Below, piece by piece: positions 45,281 to 56,834 of a stretch of DNA of 64,000 bases (position 1 is the stretch's first letter; the number at the start of each line of letters is the position of its first letter). This DNA comes from Cynocephalus volans. Its lineage: Eukaryota > Chordata > Mammalia > Dermoptera > Cynocephalidae. A program made the translations under genes and the position numbers. The DNA lies in contig NC_084475.1 of the NCBI RefSeq assembly GCF_027409185.1, positions 18,310,130-18,374,129 on the forward strand, given 5' to 3'. Under the pieces are notes generated by a model. That model saw only the letters and a program-made list of their open reading frames with translations, had not been told where the DNA came from and made no database searches.

Positions 45281-46469
45281 ACAGACCACTCACAAGTGTC
45301 CTCCCATGTCAGGATACACTGAGGTGTGTCATCGGCTCAACCCAGTCTCAGCTTCCATTTTAGATCAACAGATGAAAGGTAACAGTGGCCCCTTCAGCCC
45401 ACTGAAGGCTCTTCCTGGGAACTCTGGGCCTCACCTGCAGAGAGCTCAGAGGGGCTGTCGCTAAGCCTGCAGGAAGAGTGGCAAAACTGTGCCTGGGAAC
45501 ACGCACTGTGAGGGAAGTGTCCCTCTGCCCAGGTGCGCGCTGAACTGGTCTCAAATGCCCAGGACCAAGTCCCAGCTCTGCAGCTTCCTTTCTCTGTGTG
45601 TCTCCGTATCTGTCTCATCTCTCTCTCTCCATCCCTCCCTCTTTTAACTGAGGCAAGTTCATTAACCTATTGCCTCCGTCACCTTTTCTTTAAAATGGGA
45701 ATAGTCATTTAGAACCTCACAGAACTTCTGAGGACTCAGTGAGGGTTCATTTGTAAAAGCACATAGAGGACAGGCAAGAAGCGCCAGCTGTCCCAGGGAG
45801 GTAGATAGCACCCTGCGGCATGATCGGATACACTAGTTATTGCTGTCCACAGCTGAGAAAAGCCTTCAACGTCGTGAGCTCATGCGACCCCATCGGGACC
45901 CTGCACTGTGGCTTTCGGGATGGATCTGACGGATCTGAAGCTGCCCATCCGAGAGAAATAAAACGCTGGCACGTAAGTTATTTTAGGCTTTTTAGGAACC
46001 ACATGAAAAAGGTATACGGACTTGGATTTGTAGCCTTCAGAACTGTGAGGAATAAATTCCTGTTACTTAATCCCAAAAACAAATAAAATAAAATAAAAAG
46101 AAACACATAAAGTTAATTTTAATGATATGTATAATAATTTTAATTTAATAATATGACTAATACTTGAAATTTTATTTAACCCAATGAACAAAAAAGATGA
46201 TCATGTCAACATGTAATCCTGTAAAAATTACTAATGAGAAATTTTATGTTCTTTCTTTTTTTATTAAGTCTTGGAAATCAGTGTGTTTTTTATATTTACA
46301 GCACCTCTTAATTCATTAGCCACATTCCAGGTGCTCAGTAGCCACAGGGGGCTTGTGGCTGCCACAATGGACAGTGCAGATCTAGGACCTGGTGGCTACC
46401 CAAGCCCAATCCCCTCATTGTTCAGATATAAAGGGAGGGAGGGAGGGAAACTGACATTGTCACCTGGCT

Positions 46470-46670
46470 GGCTATGTGCCAGGCTTTGTGCTAGTTGCTC
46501 TCATGTACAGGACATCATTTACCCTACAAAGCAACCCTAGGACCTAGGTTATAATTGTGCTTATTTTTTAAAGACTCAGAAAAGTTAAGTGACTTGCTTG
46601 AGGTCACCCAGCAAACAAGAAACAGGGTCAAAATTTTAAGCTTCCAACTCTCCGACTGCCCCCACGGTCT
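46470..46670. mobile_element. MIR SINE
   Basis: tgtgccaggctttgtgctag, ttataattgtgcttattttt and agtgacttgcttgaggtcac match reversed MIR blocks. Confidence 0.75.
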
Positions 46671-47542
46671 GTTGACACCAATGATGTCCTTAAGGTCATC
46701 CCAGTGGTCAAACTCCAAATCAGCCATTGCTTCCTATCCCCCCATGGCCTCACACTCATCTTCCCCCCACCTCTGACCCCAGCCTTCTGGCTCATCGACC
46801 TGCTCAGGGTTTTGGCTGCCAGAAAAGCTGGACAATCCCAGTAATAGCCAGTCCTGTCCTCCCAGACCATTTCCCCGAGGCTGCTCTTCAGGGTAGGGCT
46901 GGGAGGCCTGGGGAGTTGTGTGACTGCAGAACTCTCCAGGCTGGAAAGGCACCTGGCAGCTGAAAGTAGACGTCTTCCCTTACACTTTCTGTAAGAGGAC
47001 CCAGCTCGGAGCCTAAGCCTCTCCTTACGGCGCCTGGATTTAGCTCTTGGGGGATGGGGGGTGGCATCCAAGCAGCCCAGAGCCCACCCACGTCATGTTT
47101 AGAAGCCTCTGGGGTAGCAGCTGGTTTCATTGCTATTAAACCTATTTATTTAGCTGGGCACTTTAAGAGGCCTCTGTGATTACTGTCACTCTGCGGGACA
47201 GCCAGGAACCAATTTTCCAAGGATGACAGATTTCCTCTCATTTATTGCTCTCAAGCTGTGGGTTCCTTCCATGTCCTGGAGCAAAACCCTTTAAAAAGAT
47301 GCCATCTCCTGGGACTCCCCCCCCTCTCTGGGGTGGAGGGGGCTTAGAAAGGGGAGTTGTCCTGGGCTGCCCCCACTCAGCAACTTCTGCAAAATGGTGC
47401 GGACATTTCAGGAGCCTGAGGAAGCTGCAGTACTACCCACTAAGGCACAGAGGAAGCCAAGCCAGGAGAAGGAAGAGGCGGGAAGGGTGGAGAGTGGAGG
47501 GTGGGCAGCCAGCTTAGAGCTGCTGCCTGGATGTCCTCAGAG

Positions 47543-47700
47543 ACGTGGTTCTCAGCTTGGGTTGCACATCAGCACCACCTAGGACCTTTCAAAGACTACG
47601 GAGCCAAGCACAGAAATTCTGGTTTTATGGGTCTGGGTGTGGCCTGGGAATCAGGATGTTTAGGAGCCATCTAGGTGATTCTAGTATACTAGAGGTGCCC
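47543..47700. mobile_element. MER5-like hAT DNA transposon remnant
   Basis: tggttctcagcttgggttgc, cagcaccacctaggacc, tctgggtgtggcctgggaat and ctaggtgattct follow the MER5A order. Confidence 0.65.
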
Positions 47701-48185
47701 TAGATGGGCCTGCAGGTGTGAGCAGACCGAGATGGTCCCCTAATAGATCTGCAACATAACCAACGCCATTTAGACAAGCCCAAGTACAAAATGGCACCGT
47801 CCACCTCCTCCCCTGCCCTCCCCCATTCTCTTTTACAAGAAGCCTCATGGTTTCAGAGAAAATGAAACTTTTGGCGTTTCCACATGTGCAGAACTCTCCA
47901 TTCCCATGACCTAATTCAATCCCCACCCTGGAATTACATCACCCCGCTCTTGGCGCCAACATACCTATATAAGCTCTGCCACCCCCATGCCTGGTGCTGT
48001 CCCGTTTTCAGGGCAGCCCTGGGCGGCCTGCCACTCTGAGCACAGCCTGTGACTGCAAGTTCACAACCCAGGAAAGATTTCTCCTGGGAGTTTGCTTTAC
48101 GTCAGGGTCGGGCTGCCTGGTACAAGGCTGCACCCACACCAGGCAGGTTCAACAACACAGGAGCCTTTCCCCAGACCCTGCCTGA
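47700..48185 (+). mobile_element. Possible solo ERV LTR
   Basis: A promoter-like cctatataagctctgcc at about 47965 lies within sequence resembling a retroviral LTR, with a U3-like upstream part and a downstream R/U5-like CT-rich part. No partner LTR or coding region was found and the borders are uncertain. Confidence 0.35.
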
Positions 48186-48207
48186 GAACACTCCATGCTT
48201 TACATAC

Positions 48208-48329
48208 CTGGGTCCCCCAAACTGAGATCACTCGGAAAGCTCTCATCGACGAGGAACACGAGGAAATCATCACCGCATCCCTTCGCCCAGTCGTCGGGGG
48301 CTGGTTCTTTCTCATTTCCTGTGGAAACC
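48208..48329 (-). CDS. Candidate exon of an unrecognised gene
   Basis: On the minus strand an acceptor (ttttttccccag, or 11 bases later ttccacag) and a donor (cccag/gtatgt) bracket an open frame reading EKEPAPDDWAKGCGDDFLVF and LVDESFPSDLSLGDPG. The acidic, non-repetitive composition and good splice borders suggest a real exon. I do not recognise the protein. It lies about 200 bases downstream of candidate exon 1 at the CpG island. Confidence 0.4.
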
Positions 48330-48479
48330 CTGGGGAAAAAATAGTACAACGTGCTCTAAAAGGACAAAAGTCACTGATGCTTAGCACAATCCCCGGAAGC
48401 CGAGCTAACCCTGCGGGGACTCCCATGCTCTTCGCCGGCCACAGCGCCTCCCACAGCCCCTCCTTCCGATTTCGGTGGC

Positions 48480-48850
48480 CGCATTCCCTTTGTCTCCTCC
48501 CGTCCAAGCCCCGCTACTACAAAGAGCGTAATACCTGCAGTCCCGGCCCCGCGGAGAGCTCCGGTCACCCGGACCACGGCCGGTCAGGGCCTCCGGGCCC
48601 CCTACGGAGCTTCGTAACCGCCCCGGAGCGGGGCCCGACGCCGCGGGCTGGGCCGGTAGCAGTGGAGGCCGCGGCCAGGGCTGGCCCGCGTCGCCCTCGC
48701 AGGCCGGGAGTCGGCGACCAGCAGGAGGGGAGAGTGGGTTCCCCTCGGATGGGACACAACACAGGTCTCAATTCGCTTCCCACCATCTTGGGCGGAAGCA
48801 GCCCGGAAACGCACTGCCGACCGGAAGTGTGGACTTACCATCGAGACAGC
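48480..48850 (-). promoter_or_regulatory. CpG-island promoter, probably minus strand
   Basis: CpG dinucleotides are dense here, unlike the flanks. Near 48780-48830 are a ccggaagtg motif (ETS-type) and aagatggtggg on the minus strand (YY1-type), a combination common in TATA-less housekeeping promoters. The minus-strand donor ctgcag/gtatta at about 48535 would end a first exon of about 300 bases. Confidence 0.6.
48535..48830 (-). other. Candidate first exon of an unrecognised gene
   Basis: The start near 48830 is inferred from promoter motifs, and the end is the donor near 48535. A 73-codon frame begins at 48786 (MVGSELRPVLCPIRGE) and stops at 48565, inside the exon. It is therefore either a short upstream frame or coincidental, and the exon may be largely noncoding. 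Confidence 0.35.
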
Positions 48851-49019
48851 AGCTAGAGGGCCGTCTTCGAATTTGAATCTGGGTCCTCCAAGGCGGTCTT
48901 AAAGGGACCGCAGCCAGAGAGGTGGGATGAATGGAGACTAGAGCCTTGGGCGGGGAGAGCCCTAGAGCGAGGGAAGCAGAGGGACATCCCGTTTCTTGAA
49001 AGCCTTCTAGTTGCCTGGA

Positions 49020-49165
49020 GTCCTGAGTGCACTGTCCCGTTACTCCTCATGCAGCTCTGGTGCTCCAGAGAGGCTGAGTTACTTCCCGAGCGCATCCAGG
49101 ACGTGGCAGAGCCGGGTTCAAACCCCAGTCCTTCTGCTCCAAACCCAGTGCTCTTTTCACCACCA
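49020..49165. mobile_element. MIR SINE
   Basis: gagaggctgagttacttccc, gacgtggcagagccgggttc and ccaaacccagtgctcttttc match reversed MIR core blocks. Confidence 0.7.
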
Positions 49166-49254
49166 TCCCAGGTGGAAGGGAGAGAAAGCTCGGAGGGGCT
49201 ACTTGACGATGAAGGCTGACTTTGCCTATTGGGACATTGGCCGAAACTCCTCTC

Positions 49255-49340
49255 CTCCCCCCTGATTTGGGGATATGAACCGTTGACCTTGGTTTTACAA
49301 CACCGCACTCTAACCACTGACCTAACCGGCCAGCTGCACT
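49255..49340 (-). mobile_element. tRNA-derived SINE monomer, inverted
   Basis: gatttggggatatgaaccgt, tgaccttggttttacaacac and ctaaccactgacctaaccgg read on the minus strand as the tRNA-Ile-like monomer. Confidence 0.75.
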
Positions 49341-49426
49341 AGTCACCTTATTCCTCCAAGAGATGAGCACTTGGCAAATTCCCAAGAGTTCAATGCCACG
49401 ACCAAGGAAGGATTTGCCGGGGCTGT

Positions 49427-49592
49427 GGGTATTACAGAACCTTGGAGGATATCAGAGATCACCACCTTCCTTGGCTTAAACCATTCACCAGCACTCTGCT
49501 TTCTGTAGCGGGTATTACAGAACCTTGGAGGATATCAGAGATCACCACCTTCCTTGGCTTAAACCATTCACCAGCACTCTGCTTTCTGTAGC
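49427..49592 (+). repeat. Exact tandem duplication of 83 bp
   Basis: The segment starting gggtattacagaaccttgg and ending tttctgtagc occurs twice without a visible difference, at 49427-49509 and 49510-49592. It lies immediately upstream of the LTR with the 34-bp array. Confidence 0.95.
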
Positions 49593-49624
49593 AGAGTCAC
49601 AAACTAGCAGCGTGGCGCAGCTTG

Positions 49625-51905
49625 CCAGATGGCTTGCTTGATTCACAAGGGCTTGTGTGGAGTATGCATAAAGCAAATGTACTTCACAGGGCCTGGTTTT
49701 CCAAAGCCTTGCAGTTTCAAATATTGACCTTACAAAAAACAGGAAATTTTCCCCAGGCTATACAGTCTCTGACATAAGATAAGAATCGTAACACAGCAAG
49801 GCTGCCAGTCCAAAGACAGACAGGTTACTAATTGATAGTAAAGTCAAAGACAGACAGGTTACTAATTCATAGTAAAGTCAAAGACAGACAGGTTACTAAT
49901 TGACAGTAAAGTCAAAGACAGACAGGTTACTAATTCATAGTAAAGTCAAAGACAGACAGGTTACTAATTGATAGTAAAGTCAAAGACAGACAGGTTACTA
50001 ATTGACAGTAAAGTCAAAGACAGACAGGTTACTAATTGATAGTAAAGTCAAAGACTGACAGGTTACTAATTGACAGTAAAGTCAAAGACAGACAGGTTAC
50101 TAATTGATAGTAAAGTCAAAGACAGACAGGTTACTCATTGACAGTAAAGTCAAAGACAGACAGGTTACTCATTGACAGTAAAGTCAAAGACAGACAGGTT
50201 ACTCATTGACAGTAAAGTCAAAGACAGACAGGTTACTCATTGACAGTAAAGTCAAAGACAGACAGGTTACTCATTGACAGTAAAGTCAAAGACAGACAGG
50301 TTACTCATTGACAGTAAAGTCAAAGACAGACAGGTTACTCATTGACAGTAAAGTCAAAGACAGACAGGTTACTCATTGACAGTAAAGTCAAAGACAGACA
50401 GGTTACTCATTGACAGTAAAGTCAAAGACAGACAGGTTACTAATTGACAGTAAAGTCAAAGACAGACAGGTTACTAATTGACAGTAAAGTCAAAGACAGA
50501 CAGGTTACTAATTGACAGTAAAGTCAAAGACAGACAGGTTACTAATTGACAGTAAAGTCAAAGACAGACAGGTTACTAATTGACAGTAAAGTCAAAGACA
50601 GACAGGTTACTAATTCATAGTAAAGTCAAAGACAGACAGGTTACTCATTGATAGTAAAGTCAAAGACAGACAGGTTACTCATTGACAGTAAAGTCAAAGA
50701 CAGACAGGTTACTAATTGACAGTAAAGTCAAAGACAGACAGGTTACTAATTGACAGTAAAGTCACTGAAAAGTGCTGGAGGGAGATGGAATGTTTGCTAA
50801 GATCAAGCTTTTGTTAGTGGATCGACTTAATTGCATGTCACCAGCTTCTATTGTAAAAAGTTATCAAATTGTGCTTGGCAAAACCCCACCAATGTCTCTT
50901 CCTGTAACTTGCTGGTCTGGAGAATAAATGCAGGAAGAGAACCCCAATTCGTGGTTAATTTCCCAAATGGAAGCAATGCCTCACTGTTGAGGGCGATGGG
51001 AGATTAACCCCTTTTTGAGGCTTCTCACTGCTCAGAAGAGATGGGCTTTGAGTAATCTTTGGCGGCTCCGTCACCAAGGTGGAAAGGGGTGACAAATCCG
51101 TGGGAGGCAAAGCACCAGGTTTGGGTTTGTTTTATGCCGTTAGGCGGGGAAGTACTCTCTGGTTAGCCACAGGCCCTCTCCAGGTTTCTGGACATGGGTC
51201 TGGGTTTCCAGCCACTCCTTGAGGTTTCAGGTCCCTCCTTTATGCCCTCCCCTAGAGGAAATTTACTGTTGCCAGTTAGACCTATTTTCAGCACCAACAT
51301 GGGAGAAATGAGACCACAAAGGGCTGGCTCCTGCAAATCCAGTGGCTGGGCATGGTCAGTGGAGAGGGGTTATGCAACCCTGGTAGCTGAATGACCTTCC
51401 ACTGCAGGAGCTAGAGAGCACAGAATATTCTCAGATATGTCTGGTGCCTGTGGTAGGATTTGCCCCATGAACATGCTCCAAGAAGAGACCAGCTGAGCAT
51501 GTGGAAGACTATGTCACACAACTGGGAACCTTTTTTATTGAATATTCATTAGACAGTGAAACTATAAAAGCCAGATGACAGCAGAAGGCAGGGCTGGTGC
51601 TCACTGTCCTGGAGGGAGCCTGCACTCTGCCTGTGGAGTGCGTATTTCTGTCTCTTTGAATCAAACTTCCCTTAAGGAAGCAGCTGCTCCGTCTCTTGAG
51701 CCAGCCTGCGCTCAGTACTGAACTTTACCTTGTGTATTGCTTGCTTTTGTGTTAAACTTGGTGTGAGCCCTGCTCAGTCTCTGGAGCTATGCCACTCTCT
51801 CTCTCTCTCCCCCTCTCTGTCAGATCTGTAACTCTTCTTTGTTACATTTAAGCTGTTCTCACTTTGTCCTGTGACTCCACTCGAATTCTTTCCTGTGACA
51901 GAGTC
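49625..51905 (+). mobile_element. ERV LTR containing a 34-bp repeat array
   Basis: Sequence on both sides of the array (cagggcctggttttccaaag before, and aataaatgcaggaagagaacc and caccaaggtggaaaggggtg after) aligns with the minus-strand copy at 56835-57640, showing a dispersed repeat family. Further on there is a promoter-like aactataaaagccagat (about 51560), ctttgaatcaaacttccctt and a T/C-rich end. This is the layout of a retroviral U3-R-U5. No viral genes follow. Both borders are approximate. Confidence 0.65.
49811..50762 (+). repeat. Minisatellite: 28 copies of a 34-bp unit
   Basis: The unit starts caaagacagacaggttact and ends with attgacagtaaagt or variants. The marker ggttac recurs every 34 bases from 49823 to 50741 with no length change. 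Variants at a few positions (aattgatag, aattcatag, aattgacag, cattgacag) are clustered: nine consecutive units from about 50117 to 50422 carry cattgacag. There are no unique spacers. Confidence 0.97.
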
Positions 51906-52284
51906 AAGAACCCGCCACAGGAAAGGCGGGAGGATGGGGTGGGTTGAGACCGACTACTGGGACCCCACAGACATCAGTCGGTGCTTCTCAAGTTGTGTGA
52001 TCTCTCACGCCAGCACCACCCGTGAGTGACCAACCAGTACCTCCCTGTTTTCTCTGTCCTCTGCGTGGGCCAAGTGTGATCATCTGTCCCTACTAAAAAT
52101 TTAGCAAACACCCTGCCCTAGAAGTCTCCCTCTCTGAAATTCAATGTCATCTAATTGTTGTTTCCATGACTCTGTTATGCCTTTAAAAACAGGAGTTTTA
52201 TAGTTTATGTGGCTTTTTCCTACTCATCTGTTGAGCATCGGGCTGTTGCAACATCGATATCCTCCTGAGAAGCTAAACTCATTG

Positions 52285-53455
52285 CACATTTGTTTTTAAC
52301 AGCTTTTATTGAGATAAAATGTACATGCCATACAATTCACCATTTAAAGTGTGTGATTTGATGGATTTTAGTACACTCAGAGTTTTGCAATCATCAAGCA
52401 ATTGCAGAACACTTTCATTACTCCAAAACTAAATCCCTCAGTCATCATCCCCAATTATTCCATTCCCTCCAACCCCAGGCTACCATTAATCTACTTTATT
52501 TTCCTACAAATATCCTCATTTGGGACATTTAATAAAAACGGTATCATACATTATGGGGCACTTTGTGACCGGCCTCTTTCACTCAGCATAATGTTTTCAA
52601 GGTTCATGCAAAGTTGTAGCATGTGTCAGTTCTCCAGTGCTTTTTATGACTGAATGTTTATTTACATGGATATCCCACATTTTGTTTGTTCATTCATCAG
52701 TTCATGGACACTTGGCTAGTTCTATCTTTGGACTGTTGTGAATAATGCTGCAATGACCATTTGTATTCAAGGTTTCGTGTGGATGCGTGGTTTTATTTCT
52801 CTTGGCATATACCTAGAAGTGGAATTGCTGGATCATATGATAACTCTACACTGAATCATTCGAGGAACTTTCAGCCTGTTTGCAAAGTGGCTGTACCATT
52901 TTACAGTTTTCCCAGTCGTGTGTGAGGGTTTTAATTTCTCCATAGCCTTACAACACTGTTTTTATGCATCTTTGTGATTATAGCCATGGTAGTGGGTGTG
53001 AAGTTATATCTCATTGCGGATTTGATTTGCATTTCTCTCATGACTACTGATGTCAACCATCTTTTGATGTGCTTATTGGCCTTTTATATGTTTTCTTTAG
53101 AAAACTATGTATTCTGATTTTTTGCCAATTTTAAAAACTGGGATATTTATCTTTTTATTATCAAGTTGTAATTGTTTTTTATATGTTCTGGATACAAGCT
53201 CCTTCTAAGATATAAGATTCTTAAAACTTTTCTTCAATTCTGTGGTTTTCTTTTCACTTTCTTTCATTTTTCTTTTCACTTTCTTAGTGACATTATTTGA
53301 ACCACAAAAGTTTTAAATTTTGATAATGTTCAGTTTATCCACTTTTTCTTCCGTTGCTTGTGCTTTTAATGTCATGCCTAGAAAACCATTGCCTAATCTA
53401 AGATCATGAAGATTTGCACCTACGTTTTCTGCTGAGAGTTTTATAGTTTTCGTCC
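52285..53455 (-). mobile_element. Old L1 LINE fragment
   Basis: On the plus strand cagcttttattgagataaaa, ttcaccatttaaagtgtg, ttggctagttctatctttgg and aagtggaattgctggatcat match the reversed 3' part of an older L1 subfamily. The coding frame is destroyed. Confidence 0.85.
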
Positions 53456-53984
53456 CCCCAGCTGGGTTTTGAGACATCCAAGGAGAAAGGCTGCTGGGAC
53501 CCAGAGCTCATGCTGGGAGGAAGGGGGTGCTGTGGGGTGAGAGGAGGAGCATCTGGTGAGCAGGAGTGACCTGGATGGGACCCAGCTGGGAGGGGGCAGC
53601 TATGCTCCCGGGATCAGTGAAGGGACCTCGAGGAAGCGGGTGAGTGGAGAAGCGTCTGGAGGACTGGGTGGGTGTCTTTGGAGGTGGTTTCTGAGATGAG
53701 AAAGTCTGGGGCAGAGCTGTGAGGAGCCTGGAAAGGGACCGTGAAGTGTTACACTCTCCCCTGCTGTCTGTTGCTCACCCACCTCCTGAGCCCTGGGGTC
53801 CCATGCCCCCAGGTCTGGGGTTAAACTGGCACAGGAGGGTCCATGGCAGAGGCTGGAGAGCAGCCTCTCTGCTCTGCTGGGTGCCACGAATTCTGTGACA
53901 ACCACTATGAAGGGTCACACAGGAGCGCTGTGGGCACCAAGCGAGAGCCCCCCACCTATTTCCCCAAGGGGTGCCCCTCCCTGG

Positions 53985-54181
53985 GGTGGGCGGGGCCAAT
54001 GATCACAGCTTTCATTGTGACTCCTCCCCTGTGTTTGGCCACACCCCCATTAGCATCATCTTTCTCATCCACCAATGGGCTGTGAGCATTGAGGCCACGC
54101 CCACTTCACTGTTGCCTCATGCCTGAGCCCCCACCAGCTCTGGCTCAGTTGCACATCTGTGCTGTCAGCTGAAGGAAGAGG
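53985..54181 (+). promoter_or_regulatory. Possible vestigial promoter upstream of the golgin-like pseudogene
   Basis: Two ccaat-type boxes (gccaatgatc, caccaatggg) and GC-box-like elements (ccacaccccc, ggccacgcccac) lie directly upstream of the first golgin-like exon. This may be the copied GOLGA2 promoter. There is no evidence that it is active. Confidence 0.35.
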
Positions 54182-55789
54182 ATGATGGTGATGCAGCCCC
54201 CCTTTCCGTTCCCCTGCCCTGAGATGTCAGAGGAAACTCGACAGAGGAAATTGGCTGTGGCCAGGAAAAAGGTATGGCATGTTGGGTCGAAGGCCCCAGA
54301 CCCAGCCCGAAGCCCCTCTGCTGGCAGGACAGGGGCAGGACTCTGTGTACTTCTGAGGTGCATGGGGCTTGCCCCTCTGCGCCTCTTGACTCCCCTCACC
54401 AAACTCTTCTCAGCCACCCCTGTCCCCTTAGCAGCCCAGCCCCTGCCCTCGCCAGGCACCCCCTGTCATTACTGCTTGGAGCCCGGCCTTTGACCTGCTG
54501 AGCCAGTCCCCCAAGTGTTTTCACCCTCTTTCCAGCTTCTCTGGTCGTGGCACAAATTTCCGTTAGGAAGGGTACTCAGAACTAGGGGACCCGGGACCAA
54601 GAGAGGTTTCTGGCTCCCTCACTTCCTTCACTTAGACATTGACAAACTGAAAAGCCTACACCTCACCAGTGGGCTTAAAACGTAGACAATATCTCAGGGT
54701 GGCAATTGGAGAATGGGTTTGGTTTGGTTTTCTCCCAGGTTTCTACTCCTAGAGACACTTTACAATTTATTTCTGAGTCTGTACCTCACATTGGAATTCC
54801 CTAGGGTTCTGGGACCAGAGCACCTTTCAGTCAGTGCTCTCTGGAGGGAAATGTGTTTATTTTCTGTGGAACAAATCCTGGACAACTGAACTTCACAGCT
54901 GGAATCTTGCCCAGATCATTTGAATCTGGGGTGCCACAGTATTCATAGGGGGCATCTTTCTGAAGCATCAGATTTGCTTGATTCTTTTGAGAGAGAAAAA
55001 ACCTATTACTGTACTTAGGGGTGACATTCGCCTAGATTTGTAAGATCATAATAGACTTCTCTCTGAAATGATGCTTGGGTTGTCCTCTTTTTGTTAGGTC
55101 CCCAGATCCCTAGGGGTGTGCGCTCACTGACTTCTGCCATTAGGATACATTGATGTAAATGTCTGAGAAGTGCTGTTGTGTAGCTCTCTCAGCTCTGTAG
55201 GAGAGGACCCCAATGTCTGATTTGCATTTTGCCACCTGGAAGCTGCTGATTCATGATAAAGCCCCAGAAGACTGAAGTTAAATTCCATTATTGCCTTTTT
55301 AAAGTCATATTATCAATCCATTTCTTCAGCCGTTTAATGATCATTACTACACCTTATAGGATTGCTGGTGGCATTAAATCAGATGGTATAAGTAAGAATA
55401 TTTTGTAAAAACTGTAAAGTAGGATGCCAAGAGCAGGGGCTTAGAGTTCTGAATATGACTGCTTTTCCTTTTCACAGTTAAGAGATTACCAACAGAGAAA
55501 CAGCCCCTGTGATCCTCCAGGAGCAAAGAACAAAGTGAAAAGTGGCAGTAACCCTGATTCAACCACTTCTGGGGGTTGCCAGTTGCCTAAGGAGGTGAGT
55601 TTTGGCTGGTCAGGCTCCTGGGAACAGGGGACTCAAGGGGCAGTCGGGGGTAATGGTAGGAAGTGTCAGGGACTGGTTAAGAAGTCTGGGTGTGAATCCT
55701 GCCTCTCCCTCTGCTAGGGATATGATTAGGACTCTTCTCTGAGCATGTCCCTTGCAGCTGTGCACACAAAGATAGACAACGAGCTTGGC

Positions 55790-55890
55790 TGTCTCATTGG
55801 AGACTGCTGCAGGAAGCACAGGGTGATGTTGATAACACCAAGGCCCAGGGCTCAATCCCTGCACTGGCCACTACCGAAAAAAAAAAAAAG
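55790..55890 (+). mobile_element. tRNA-derived SINE, degraded
   Basis: gttgataacaccaaggccca, ggctcaatccctgcactggc and an A13 tail mark the 3' half of the tRNA-Ile-like SINE. The 5' half is diverged. It lies in an intron of the golgin-like pseudogene. Confidence 0.65.
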
Positions 55891-56539
55891 GTACAGGATG
55901 AGAGCCGCTCGGGAGAGGAGGGACCTTGAGAAGTGGGCAGAAAGGGGCTACAGGAGGAGGGCCTGGTCCAGGTCAGGCAGGAAAGAGACTTTTGCCGTTT
56001 GATGGGGAAGAAAGGACGTCAGGGGGCTTAGCCATTGAGGAGGACAGCGTGTGTCCATGTGCGCTCTCATCTCTTGTAGCCCACATCATACATCAGTGGG
56101 GAGGCCTTTGTGACATCAGTGGGAAGGCCTTGTGACATCAGTTTGTGTGAAGGAGCACCTGTTTGGCTTTTCTCCCAAAGGCTCAGATTTGGACCACTGA
56201 TGTCTTAATGTCCGAAAAGGCACAGTTACAGAGAGCCCTGGCCAATGGTCACCATGCAGTCTGGCAGAAAGCAGGTGCAAATCTGGGCACCCTTTCCCCC
56301 TCAACCTGGTGCCTGGCAGGACTTTGGAGGAGCCATTTGGGTTCTGTCTTGACCTCTGTCGTTCCAGGGGAGTGTGAACATCTGACAAGCTGCCTGTGCT
56401 CATGAGAGCAACAGAAAAAAGAGCTGCGGTGGAATCCGACTGCTGTCTCCATGTGGCAGAAGGAGGACAAGACGGTGAGCCCAGCCCCCTACAGTCATGT
56501 TTGTGCCTCCACCCCAGGGGAAAAAATGGCCTTAGAGAA

Positions 56540-56725
56540 TTAGATAGACCTGGATGTTCACATCCCAGCTGTAAGTGATCTTAGCACTTTGTATTTCATC
56601 TACAAAATGGAGATAATACTAGCAACTCCCTCCTATGGTGGTTGTGAGGATTCAATGGATTGTCAGCATGGTGCCTGGTGACACACTCAATACAGAGTCA
56701 AATGCTGGTGATGACAGTCATAACA
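56540..56725 (+). mobile_element. MIR SINE
   Basis: tttcatctacaaaatggaga, ggtggttgtgaggattcaat and catggtgcctggtgacacac follow the MIR order. Confidence 0.8.
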
Positions 56726-56834
56726 ATGGCAACATGACCCAATATCCCTGGGCCTCTGTCAGCCAGCTGTAAATCAGATCTCTTTCCCTGCCTCTTCCAT
56801 GCTTATTGAGTTCTTAGGAAAACCAACTGATGTT

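Larger units (their letters stand above)
44456..47540. other. Intergenic sequence with old repeats
   Basis: No gene is recognised. It begins with an unassigned old repeat (44460-44545, related to 3955-4080). MIR fragments lie at 45150-45280 and 46470-46670. GC-rich parts give many overlapping short frames on both strands without support. Confidence 0.45.

Noticed and set aside
49811..50762. CRISPR-like regular array
   Set aside because: Units are contiguous 34-bp repeats without unique spacers, in a mammalian LTR. It is a minisatellite.
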